The notes below the pieces were generated by a model. The model saw nothing but the letters and a program-made list of their open reading frames with translations, searched no databases and was not told the DNA's origin. DNA of 64,000 nucleotides, from assembly GCF_024704385.1 (NCBI RefSeq), contig NZ_JAJDFX010000002.1, positions 4,030,001 through 4,094,000 on the forward strand. The letters are read 5' to 3'. How positions within the stretch are numbered: the stretch's first letter is position 1; every line of letters starts with the position of its first letter. A program made the translations under genes and the position numbers. The stretch is from Cellulomonas sp. P24. Its GTDB lineage: Bacteria; Actinomycetota; Actinomycetes; Actinomycetales; Cellulomonadaceae. Shown here piece by piece: positions 50,039 to 58,290 of the stretch.

Positions 50039-50626
50039 TCAGTTGATGCTTGCGGTGGCGTCAACGTCCACGCGGGCACAACAGGTGGCCGGCGCTCGCT
50101 CCATGTGGACGACCCGCGACTGGTCGAGCTTGGAATCCTCGTGATCCGCGCTCTGCTCGACGATGCGGCCCGCGGTGGCGATCGCGCGGGACGCCGCTTC
50201 GCGTAGTCGGCTGGCGTCGCCGTCTGCCCATCCGGCTACGTAGGGCACGGAGTATGCGGCGCTCTCTAGACCTGCGGAAGCGGTGACGAGGTAGGCGATG
50301 GACTCTGCTTCGACCTCGGCCTGTCCGCGGCACCGGTGGTTGATGGCGTAGTCCGGGAAGCGGTGTTCGTGGTCGGCGCGGATGTGGCCGAGTTCGTGGG
50401 CGAGGGTCTTGACGGCCTGCGCTGGGTCGACGTCGTCGCGGACCCGCACGACGCGTTGCCCGAACGACGTGTAGCCGTTGGCGCCGCCACACGGTCCACG
50501 CTCGAGGCCGAACCCGTCGGCGTTGGCGAGCGTGGCGAGGTGGTCCCAGAGGTGCTCCGGCGCGGGGCCGTGCAGGGGTTCGGTGGCGACGTCGGGTAGG
50601 GGTTGGCCGTCGGTCTGGGTGAGGTC
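50039..50626 (-). pseudogene. ardC: ardC antirestriction gene, 3' fragment
   Basis: Minus-strand remnant of about 195 codons. Zinc-metalloprotease motif 'TLAHELGHIRADHEHRF' (HExxH) and 'DGQPLPDVATEPLHGPAPEH', 'GFGLERGPCGGANGYTSFG' are typical of the C-terminal half of ArdC-type antirestriction proteins with an ImmA/IrrE-like domain. The frame continues past 50626 only into foreign sequence. The missing N-terminal half lies at 57809-58105. The two are separated by the 7.19-kb recombinase element. Confidence 0.85.
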
Positions 50627-50642
50627 TTCTCTCGAGATTTCG
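50627..50642 (+). repeat. left imperfect inverted repeat of the element
   Basis: TTCTCTCGAGATTTCG directly inside the left junction. It matches the reverse complement of 57791-57806 at 11 of the first 13 positions, including CGAGATT. Confidence 0.5.
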
Positions 50643-50710
50643 TGGTCTTGGTCTGAGGTTCCCGTGGACGCGGGGTTGTTCGTAGCGTCCGGCGTCGAGT
50701 AGGAACGGTC

Positions 50711-51913
50711 ATGACCATCGAGTTCGGTGTACCGGCACAGGTTGTCGAGGAGTTCTTGGAGCATCTGGCCCGCCGGGGCCGCGGGTCGTACACGACCCGC
50801 GCGTACCGACTGGGCGTGCAGGACTTCGGTTGCTGGCTCGCTGAGCGTGAGCAGTCGCTGGAGGGTGTCTCCCGTGCAGATGTGGAGGTCTACGTCGATG
50901 CGTTCGCCCGCGGCTACCGCACCGGCGGGCGACCGCCACGCGAGCAGCGCACGTCGGTCGTCGAGCTGACGTCCAAGCAGCCCAGGGGTTCCGATGGACG
51001 GCGCGCGCCCCGCACGGTGAACCATCGGCTGAGCGTGTTGGGGTCGTTCTTCGGCTACCTGATCGACCGCGACACCGAGGCGGGTGAGGGCACCTGGGCT
51101 GACAGGGTCAGCCCGGTGCCGCAGGCCCCGGCTGTCGGTCCACGGCACGGGCGCCCGGGTGGCGGCGATGCACCGGTACGTGGTCGCGCTGAGCTGCGTC
51201 GGCGCGAGCCCCGCAAGTTGCCACGCGATCTGGACCCGGCGGACGTGCAACGACTGATCGACGCGGCGCCATCCGCGCGTGACCGGGCGTTGTTGATCCT
51301 GTTGTCGCGCACCGGTCAGCGGATCGGTGACTGGAGCCCCGAGCACGGCCGGCACGGCGTGCTCGGGATGACCCTGGCCGATCTGGACCGGCGCACCTCG
51401 ACCGTGACCGTGCTGTTGAAGGGTGCGCGCGATGAGCATCGCGTTCCGGTCACCGCACCGTTCTGGGTCGCGTTCGACCGTTACCTGAGCGACGAGCGCG
51501 GCGATCCGCCCACTCAGGCGGTGTGGGTCGGTGCGCGACGTGGCCGTGGCCGGCCGTTGTCGTATGGGGCGTTCGAGGCCGGGCTGCGGCACCTGGCCGG
51601 CAAGGTCGGGATCCCGGTGACAGCGCACATGTTCCGTCACACCGTCGCGACTGCTCTGGTGGAGCATTCCGGTGTCGCGGTCGCCCAAGCCGTCCTGGGA
51701 CATCGTCACGTCGGGACCACTGTCGATGTCTATGCCCACGTCGACCGCCACAGTCTCGTCGAGGCCGTGTCGGCGTTCGAGCAGCGGCCGGTGATCGATC
51801 GCGCGAGAACCCACGCAGGCCGCGAGAAGTACGCGTTCCATTACGACCTCCGCACGATTGAGGAACTCGACGCACTCGCCCATCCGCGACTGGTCAACAA
51901 GGAGCAGCGATGA
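50711..51913 (+). CDS. tyrosine recombinase A of the element
   Basis: A 400-residue site-specific recombinase. An N-terminal SAM-like DNA-binding domain (about 8-120) precedes the catalytic domain with Arg in 'LSRTGQRIGDW' (about 200), 'HMFRHTVAT' (HxxR, about 305), 'LGHRHVGTTVDVY' (His about 330, nucleophile Tyr about 341). All catalytic residues are present. Overlaps recombinase B by four bases. ATG 50711 starts just inside the element end. Confidence 0.94.
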   Translation: MTIEFGVPAQVVEEFLEHLARRGRGSYTTRAYRLGVQDFGCWLAEREQSLEGVSRADVEVYVDAFARGYRTGGRPPREQRTSVVELTSKQPRGSDGRRAPRTVNHRLSVLGSFFGYLIDRDTEAGEGTWADRVSPVPQAPAVGPRHGRPGGGDAPVRGRAELRRREPRKLPRDLDPADVQRLIDAAPSARDRALLILLSRTGQRIGDWSPEHGRHGVLGMTLADLDRRTSTVTVLLKGARDEHRVPVTAPFWVAFDRYLSDERGDPPTQAVWVGARRGRGRPLSYGAFEAGLRHLAGKVGIPVTAHMFRHTVATALVEHSGVAVAQAVLGHRHVGTTVDVYAHVDRHSLVEAVSAFEQRPVIDRARTHAGREKYAFHYDLRTIEELDALAHPRLVNKEQR

Positions 51914-54117
51914 CCGGGCGCGCCGCGCAGCTGGCCGCCGCCCGGCAACTCGCGGTGGCTCCCTACGACCGCGCTGGCGTGCTCGCGCACCTGGGTGCGG
52001 AGGTCGCCGGCTACCGGTTTCGTCATCGGTCTCAGGGGCAGCGGATGCTGCGCGCGACCGGGTTCACCCTGGACGCGCTCGACCGGCTGCCCGGCGAGCG
52101 GCTGGCCGATCGCTGGGAGGCGTTCGAGGCGCAGGTTTGGCCGCGGTGGCTCACCGGTGACGGGAGGCCACCGGTGCACGACACCTGGACGTGGGGGATG
52201 TGGGCGTTGGTGACCTCGCGGCTGGTCCGACCGTCGTGGCCGTTCCTCACCTGGACCCGCACCACGCAGTGGGTCGCACGTCTTCCTTTCGACGACCCCA
52301 TGACCAGCGCGCATGCGCAACTGGTGACCGCAACGGCGGCGTTGCCGTTCGGGACACCGATGTTCGCGATGAACGCGGTCAATCGCGGACTGCGGGCGCT
52401 GCTCCACTGCGGTGTTGATGAGCTGTCGGGGCTGAGCGAGGCGGATCTGCGCGCCGCCGGTCGGGGCAAAGGCGCCGACGTCCTGGACGCTGCGCTCTGC
52501 CAGCTCGGGGTGTTCACCCGGACCCCGCAGCGCGGCACCTTGCGCTGGAGAAGCGTTGGACGGCGCGAGCCAGCAGACCTTGCTGGTGTCGCGGGCGTCC
52601 CGGAGATGTTCCGGCAGGTCGCTGGTCTGTACTTGGAGCACTACTCCCGGCGACTGTCGGACAACTACGCGACGTTGCAGCACAAGGCCCGGGCCTTGGC
52701 GCACTTCTTCACATACCTGCAGGCCACCCATCCGCAGGTGACGTCGTGCGCGCAGATCACCCCGGCACACGCGCGTGGCTTCGTCGGCCATGCGGTGGAG
52801 CAGGCCAGGACCGTGCAACGCGGACGGCACAAGGGCAGCGGGGACACCACCAGCGCCCACGCCTGGCTGGTGGATGTCCGGTGCTTCTTCGCCGACCTGT
52901 GCACCTGGGCAACTGAAGCTGACTCGCCGTTCGCCGCGCACTGCCCGAGCGTGGTCCCGCTGACCCGCCACGACCTGCTCGACAGCGGCTTCACCGACGC
53001 CCGCAAGCGCACCGAAGCCCGCCTGACCAGGACCGTGCTGGACCTGGAACGGGAGATCCCGAACATCCGGGCGTTCGCACTGCGTCGCTGGCATGAGACC
53101 CAGCAGGCCCTGAGGATCGACGAGAGCGGCGAGGGGTTGCAGCGTGCGGAACGGATCGCGTTCTGGGACTGGGCGCTGCTGGAGTTGCTGCTGACCAGCG
53201 GGCTGCGGATCGAGGAGGCCTGCGAGCTGACCACCTTCGACATCCTCAAGCGGGCGTTGCCCGACGGCAGGTTGTACTACCTGCTGCACGTCAAACCCTC
53301 GAAGTTCGACCGGGCCCGGGTGATCCCGATCGGAGACCAGCTCGGCCGGGTGATCGCCGAGATCATCCGGCACGTGCGTGGCTTCTACGGCAGCGACCAC
53401 GTCCCGGCCTGCGACCGCAGGGATGAGCACGAGAAGCGGGCACTGCCGTGCGCGCCCTACCTGCTGCAGGGCCGAACCCACCCGAGCACGCTGAACAGCC
53501 AGACCATCCGGGGCCGGTTGAGCGCCCTGTCGCTGGCCGCCGGCGCCACCCACAGCGACGGTCGGCCGCTGGCCCTGACCCCACACGACTGCCGGCGGGT
53601 GTTCGCCTCCGAACACCTCAATAGCAACACCCCGGTACACGTCATCCAGGCGCTGCTCGGACACGCCACGGTGAACACCGTGATGATCTACGCCAAGCTC
53701 TACCCGACCCAGCTCGTCGAGGAGTACCGCCGCGCGATGCGGGGCCTGTACGGCGATGTCTACGGACCTGCGGCCAACCGTGCGCCGACAGACCAGGAGT
53801 GGGCGGTGTTCACTGCGAACTGCTCGATGCGTGACATGGGCACCCACATGTGTGCGCTGCCGACCGGTGAGCACTGCCCCCGCGGGCTGGTCTGCCTAGG
53901 TTGCGGGCACGCCCAGCCCAAAAAGAGCGCCACCCCGATCTTCCGGCGGATGCTCCTGTCCCACACGCGCGCGCTCGAGCGGGCCCGCGAGGCCGGTGAA
54001 CCCGCCGGACAGCTCGCTGCCCGCGAACTGGAGGTCGAGCGGATCAGCAGTGCGCTCCAGCGCGCCCAGGAGCTCACCGCAGACGCGGCTGCGGCGTTGG
54101 AAGCCGCCGCGGTCTGA
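51910..54117 (+). CDS. tyrosine recombinase B of the element
   Basis: A 735-residue recombinase, larger than usual, with about 240 extra N-terminal residues. Catalytic residues: Arg in 'TSGLRIEEACEL' (about 430), 'HDCRRVFAS' (about 558) and 'LLGHATVNTVMIY' (His/Tyr about 585-593). The C-terminus adds a Cys-rich patch ('CPRGLVCLGCGHAQPKK') and a coiled coil. The size and partnership with recombinase A resemble TnpB of Tn554. The overlap of four bases indicates equimolar synthesis. Confidence 0.93.
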   Translation: MTGRAAQLAAARQLAVAPYDRAGVLAHLGAEVAGYRFRHRSQGQRMLRATGFTLDALDRLPGERLADRWEAFEAQVWPRWLTGDGRPPVHDTWTWGMWALVTSRLVRPSWPFLTWTRTTQWVARLPFDDPMTSAHAQLVTATAALPFGTPMFAMNAVNRGLRALLHCGVDELSGLSEADLRAAGRGKGADVLDAALCQLGVFTRTPQRGTLRWRSVGRREPADLAGVAGVPEMFRQVAGLYLEHYSRRLSDNYATLQHKARALAHFFTYLQATHPQVTSCAQITPAHARGFVGHAVEQARTVQRGRHKGSGDTTSAHAWLVDVRCFFADLCTWATEADSPFAAHCPSVVPLTRHDLLDSGFTDARKRTEARLTRTVLDLEREIPNIRAFALRRWHETQQALRIDESGEGLQRAERIAFWDWALLELLLTSGLRIEEACELTTFDILKRALPDGRLYYLLHVKPSKFDRARVIPIGDQLGRVIAEIIRHVRGFYGSDHVPACDRRDEHEKRALPCAPYLLQGRTHPSTLNSQTIRGRLSALSLAAGATHSDGRPLALTPHDCRRVFASEHLNSNTPVHVIQALLGHATVNTVMIYAKLYPTQLVEEYRRAMRGLYGDVYGPAANRAPTDQEWAVFTANCSMRDMGTHMCALPTGEHCPRGLVCLGCGHAQPKKSATPIFRRMLLSHTRALERAREAGEPAGQLAARELEVERISSALQRAQELTADAAAALEAAAV

Positions 54118-54129
54118 CACGATCAGAGC

Positions 54130-54651
54130 GTGAGCAGCACCTGGTTGTCGATCCGCGTCGACCTCGTATCCGGTCGCGCCGATGAGTTGTGGCCCCGACC
54201 GGGACGGATCTTCGCTGCCGCCCGCAGCCACACGTTCAACCAGCTCGCCACGGCGATCGATGACGCGTTCGCCCGCTGGGACCGCTCGCATCTGCACCAG
54301 TTCTACCTCGCCGACGGTCCCCGGATTGGTGACCCGGAGTGGGCTGACGACGTCGACGACGAGGTCCTCGACGGGGCACGGCTGACCCTCGGTCGGCTCA
54401 AGGCGGGCGATCAGTTCGTCTACGAGTTCGACCTCGGTGACAGCTGGCTGCACCTGTGCACCGTCGCCCCGCGGCGCATCGACCCGGCCGAGCAGCTCGG
54501 CATCGTCCCGACCCGGCCGTTGCCCTACTGGGGCTGGGGATCCATCCCCGACCAGTACGGCCGAGCCTGGGACGGGGACGACGGCGAAGACCCCACGCCC
54601 AAGAACACCAAGGGTGTCGACCTACCCAGCATCGGACCATGGCAGCGGTGA
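54130..54651 (+). CDS. plasmid pRiA4b ORF-3-like protein
   Basis: A 173-residue protein of the pRiA4b ORF-3 family: 'FNQLATAIDDAFARWDRSHL', 'FVYEFDLGDSWLHLCTV' and a Trp/Gly/Asp-rich acidic tail. The family is widespread on plasmids and transposons, with no known activity. Start is GTG 12 bases after recombinase B, so it is the third gene of the operon, the position of TnpC in Tn554-like elements. Confidence 0.85.
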   Translation: MSSTWLSIRVDLVSGRADELWPRPGRIFAAARSHTFNQLATAIDDAFARWDRSHLHQFYLADGPRIGDPEWADDVDDEVLDGARLTLGRLKAGDQFVYEFDLGDSWLHLCTVAPRRIDPAEQLGIVPTRPLPYWGWGSIPDQYGRAWDGDDGEDPTPKNTKGVDLPSIGPWQR

Positions 54652-54861
54652 GAATTGAGCGGGGGTTACCTCCACGCACGCGGTGTGCTTCTTGTCGGCA
54701 TCGCAGACGGCCAAATCGCTGCCGAGAGTGCCCTAGTCGCGCGTCAGACCTTGTGGGACCCAACCGGACCTCGGTAACACCTATCGTCCCAAGTCAGGAG
54801 GGCATTCACGACCGGCCGATGGTCACGACGGCATAAGCGGCCCAGGGGGTCATCGACGTGA

Positions 54862-56070
54862 TCACGACGTCTTCACGGTGAGCCCGAAGACGCTATCAAC
54901 GGTTCGCGCAGGCATGTACCAGCCACGCGAAGCATCGGACGTGAGCCTCGCCTCGACCATCCCAACAGCGATGGTCGATGAACTGCCGCTCGTTGCTTCC
55001 ACAGGCCCTCCGCTGTCGCCAGCGCTGAATGCCGCCTGTGACCACGTCTGAAACGCGGACACGAGGCCAGTAATCGTCTGCCCGTCGTATGACACGCTCT
55101 GCCCGGTCGCCGAGATCCTGACACTACAGACCTCACGGTCAGTTGCGCCATCGGTACACAAGAGTGTTCCAACGGTGTCGGTGGAGGACACACCGGTCAC
55201 GTGCCGCTGGGTTGAAGTCGGGTCGGACCACACGTAGCCCGAGGACGACGCGAAGATGAGTTCGCCGTCCATGTTCCCGCTGAACTGACGCACACCCACG
55301 CTTCCGACGGAGTTGCCGCCGTTTGTCCATGCGCCCGCTCCGCAGTGGCCGGCAGTCGGAACCACCGACGATCCCGCTCGGCTTGCGGAAAACCATGAAG
55401 TACAAGAACCAGACCCTTGATCAATCTTGTCGCCACCGAACCATGGGGCGGAGTCATTTGTGCGGCCAGCGCTTCCAGACGCATTTTGACTGCTCGCGTC
55501 CACCGTCACTGCGTCTCCGTAGCGAGCCGTGATAAGTGCGGCGTTGGCTGGGGAGTAGTTCGACAAGTGGACGACAACGGTGTTTGACGTGATGTCCGGC
55601 CCCCAACTTGACAGCACGATTCCTTCGGTCTTGAGTCGTGATTGATCCGTGTCAATCTGTCCCGTGATGCTGGCCATTTGGGCGAGGGTTCGCTTCACGA
55701 GGCGAACAACCACTGGAACTCGTCCGTCTGCTGGAGCGCCAGGAGCGGAAGTGAGCAGATTCGCCGCGACACCAGCCGATGCTGCTATGGCCTCGCTTAC
55801 CTGTGTCGTCGGCGGGCCCACATGGTCAAGCTCGACACCGGTGTTTGTGATCTGAATTCCGGCAAACCCGGCCTCGCCCTGAACCTTCTCTGTGAGCGCC
55901 TCCGCGACGGCGCGCGCAGCGAAATTCAAGGAGTCACTTGTTGAGTAGTCCGGGCTGATCGACATGGCGTCCGCTGGCGCAACCCAAAGTCCGGAGCCAA
56001 CGACCACGCCGAGCGCGGCGATCGATCCCCAAGAGCCCATCCACCTGCGCGTCATCCTTGGTCGCAACAC
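54862..56070 (-). CDS. secreted S1 (chymotrypsin-like) serine protease
   Basis: A 402-residue exported protease. GTG 56070 follows GAGGGGG. A signal peptide covers about residues 1-34 ('WVAPADAMS' cleavage region). A propeptide-like region of about 150 residues follows. Catalytic His is in 'VPTAGHCGAG' and Ser in 'SAGDSGGPV', and the Asp is probably in 'GNMDGELIF'. It resembles streptogrisin/alpha-lytic-type proteases. It is encoded opposite to the recombinases and in lower-G+C DNA, so it is probably cargo acquired by the element. Confidence 0.88.
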   Translation of the reverse strand: MLRPRMTRRWMGSWGSIAALGVVVGSGLWVAPADAMSISPDYSTSDSLNFAARAVAEALTEKVQGEAGFAGIQITNTGVELDHVGPPTTQVSEAIAASAGVAANLLTSAPGAPADGRVPVVVRLVKRTLAQMASITGQIDTDQSRLKTEGIVLSSWGPDITSNTVVVHLSNYSPANAALITARYGDAVTVDASSQNASGSAGRTNDSAPWFGGDKIDQGSGSCTSWFSASRAGSSVVPTAGHCGAGAWTNGGNSVGSVGVRQFSGNMDGELIFASSSGYVWSDPTSTQRHVTGVSSTDTVGTLLCTDGATDREVCSVRISATGQSVSYDGQTITGLVSAFQTWSQAAFSAGDSGGPVEATSGSSSTIAVGMVEARLTSDASRGWYMPARTVDSVFGLTVKTS

Positions 56071-56336
56071 TGTGCCCCCCTCAATGTGGCGGCGCCAGTC
56101 CACGAAGCAGGCGTCACCGTGGCGCGCCACCACGCGAGGTTGTCGATCGGCGGCTTCCCACGCTGGACCGCTGGTGGTGCTTGTCGTCAACGCTAGCGCC
56201 AGGTAACGTCGACCCGCAAGAGCCAATTCGGGACTCGACGTTGTCGCCATCTCGCGCGATGGGCGGCTGGGTATTGACGGCGAGGCCGGGCGTTCGCTCG
56301 CAGCCGTTCAGCTGTTTCGTAGACGGGCGGGGGTAC

Positions 56337-56855
56337 ATGGGGCGCTCATGGGGCCGAACGGCCATAGTCTTCTCAGTTGTGTTGGTCTTCCTCGCCGCGG
56401 GGATTGCGATCTATCGTCAGGTGAGCGAGAACAGCACGATCGCACGTTTCCCGCAAGGCGCGGTGATCGACCCGCAGAAAGCGGGCGATGTCCCAGAATG
56501 GGCATCGAGGCTCCCCGCGCCCACCGCTGTGCGGATCATAAGTCCCGGAAAGCGATCCGACCTGATAAGCATGCCATGGCGATTTGTTTCTATCGACAGT
56601 GGCGCAACGTCTCTGAATGTTCTGTACGTCGCCGGAGATGGAAGCTGCATTACACCGGTGGGATTTGAAGTCGAGGAGACCGCGTCGTACGTCGAGGTTT
56701 GGGCATGGAGTAGGTCAAATGGGGCACTCGCGTGCGGCGGCGGCGCGGTGCGTGCGGCGGGTATCGTGAATTTGCCGGAGCCAATTGGCACTCGAGCCCT
56801 GATTCATGCGCAAGTAGATCCAGCATGGAGAAGCCCCGGTTTTCTCGCAGACTAG
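56337..56855 (+). CDS. membrane-anchored extracellular protein
   Basis: A 172-residue protein with one N-terminal membrane helix (about 5-27) and an external beta-rich domain with two Cys ('DGSCITPVG', 'GALACGGGAV'). ATG 56337 follows a GGCGGGGG site. It is divergent from the S1 protease 266 bases away and shares its lower G+C, so they may be a functional pair (for example protease and inhibitor or substrate), though nothing shows it directly. Confidence 0.6.
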   Translation: MGRSWGRTAIVFSVVLVFLAAGIAIYRQVSENSTIARFPQGAVIDPQKAGDVPEWASRLPAPTAVRIISPGKRSDLISMPWRFVSIDSGATSLNVLYVAGDGSCITPVGFEVEETASYVEVWAWSRSNGALACGGGAVRAAGIVNLPEPIGTRALIHAQVDPAWRSPGFLAD

Positions 56856-57427
56856 TCTGGCGCACCCGAGATGACCTGCGGTGTTCGGCCTAAAGCGTGG
56901 CGAACACAGAATGATGAGGCTCGCCTGGCGGAACGACCGCGCCCTGACAGCACTGGGCAAGGCCCTCCGCGAACTGGAAGGAAGTGTCTCACCAACTCCG
57001 TGCGGCAGCGTCGCCGATAGTCGCTGTTATCGTCACAGCGCCGGGGATTCTTGGGGGAGACTTGTCGGGCGCCGCGCTTACGTCGCCCGGGCACGTACCG
57101 GCAGACGCACTCCGGCTGCGTCCATGAGATGAACCGCGTTCCGTAAGCCGTTGGGTTGCCCGGGAGGACGGGGTATGGCTGAGTGCTGATCGCCCCTGGC
57201 GGATTGGCCGCCCGGTCTTGCGGGGCGCCTCGGCGGCTGATTGAGATGCGCGGTTCGGTCGCTGTTGACAGATCTGTCGGCGGCGAGCCCTTCGGGCCAC
57301 GAAGTTGATACCAGGGCGGATGAGCAGGAGATGCACCAGCGGCAAGGCCCGCGCGGGAGGGCGGGTGTCGATGTCGGAAGGGGGCACAGCTGAGTGTGCC
57401 TGATCAACGAGGCGGGCACGAAAGTGT

Positions 57428-57464
57428 GGTCGTCCAGGGTCGTCCAGGGTCGTCCAGGGTCGTC
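57428..57464 (+). repeat. 10-bp tandem repeat
   Basis: GGTCGTCCAG is repeated three times plus seven bases of a fourth copy, without mismatches. Confidence 0.9.
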
Positions 57465-57790
57465 AGCGACGAGAGCGCCATTCTCGAACTGATCGGTGGG
57501 GTGCTCGCCCGCGCCCAACTTCGCCCGGCCGAGGCGCCCTGGTGCTGCTGGCCGGGTAGTAGACCCCGGCACGTACCGGAAACCCGTGCCCGCAAACTCG
57601 GCCACGCCTATCTGGACCTGGACATAGGCCACCGCGAGACAGCGCCTCTGGCCCTCGACCGGGTCGAAGGCAGGCGCCGGACTGGAACCGGCGAACCCGC
57701 CGGCCTGCCAATCCCGTTCTTCCGCAAGCCCCGTGCTCCTGAGACAATCGAGAGCACACTCGCCGATCCGATGGACGACAGACCTGGTCG

Positions 57791-57806
57791 GGCAATCTCG
57801 GGATAA
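57791..57806 (-). repeat. right imperfect inverted repeat of the element
   Basis: Read on the minus strand as TTATCCCGAGATTGCC, it mirrors 50627-50642 with two mismatches in the first 13 bases and lies two bases inside the right junction. Confidence 0.5.
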
Positions 57807-57808
57807 CG

Positions 57809-58105
57809 GGTCGAACACGTGGACAACCTTGAAGCCGCGCAATTCGCGCCGCGTGACGGACTCCTGGTCGCCGGTCGGTAACGGCTCGAGCCGTTGCGAC
57901 TCGGTCGCCGGTGGAGGTGGAGTCTGACTGTCGGCGGTGTTGCCGGGTGCGGGGCGGTAGACGCAGGGGGCGAGGATGGCGATGCCGTGCTCGCCCTTCA
58001 GGACGCGCCGCCCGAGAGCATTCCAGGTGCGGATTCCTGCGACGCGGGTGGCGTCAGGTCGCTGGACGGCGATGAGCAGGACGTTCGAAGGTGACTGTGG
58101 CCAAT
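57809..58105 (-). pseudogene. ardC: ardC antirestriction gene, 5' fragment
   Basis: The minus strand encodes 'SPSNVLLIAVQRPDATRVAG', 'IRTWNALGRRVLKGEHGIAI', 'LAPCVYRPA' and 'RGFKVVHVFD', the N-terminal ssDNA-binding half of ArdC. It stops at the element junction, and the matching C-terminal half is at 50039-50626. The extreme N-terminus of ArdC (about the first 60 residues) is also missing: family similarity ends near 58105, just before the second recombinase operon. ArdC proteins protect incoming DNA from restriction and belong with conjugative functions such as the TraA relaxase here. Confidence 0.82.
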
Positions 58106-58290
58106 CGCATCGACAGCGTGATTCACGGTCTTTGCACTGCGCTTCGGGCGTCGGTACCGGGGTGACAGCGGCGGACGGCGAAGGCCGCGATGTGGGCCGG
58201 ACCGGGGCGTTGGAAGACGGGCGGCCCCCGCAATCCTGCATCTGATGAGTGATACGGTCATCGGACCACGACGGTCTGGGACGGAGTTGG

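Larger units (their letters stand above)
56856..57808. other. right part of the element, no clear gene
   Basis: About 950 bases. Frames on both strands are arginine/proline-rich without ribosome sites or family signatures. It contains a small tandem repeat at 57428-57464 and ends at the ardC junction. It may hold recombination or regulatory sites. Confidence 0.45.
50627..57812. mobile_element. 7.19-kb two-recombinase element inserted in ardC
   Basis: Joining the DNA to the left of 50627 with that to the right of 57812 restores a continuous ardC frame: coding strand ...GTG TTC GAC CTC ACC CAG ACC, protein VHVFDLTQTDGQPLPD. Both junctions share GGTC (50623-50626 and 57809-57812), so one copy remains after removal. 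Contents: two tyrosine recombinases, a pRiA4b ORF-3-like protein, a minus-strand S1 protease, a membrane protein and about 950 bases without a clear gene. The order of two overlapping recombinases plus a short third gene recalls Tn554-type elements. Imperfect inverted repeats lie near both ends. Confidence 0.8.

Noticed and set aside
51841-53874. 677-codon minus-strand frame opposite recombinase B
   Set aside because: No family features, while the plus strand has all tyrosine-recombinase residues.
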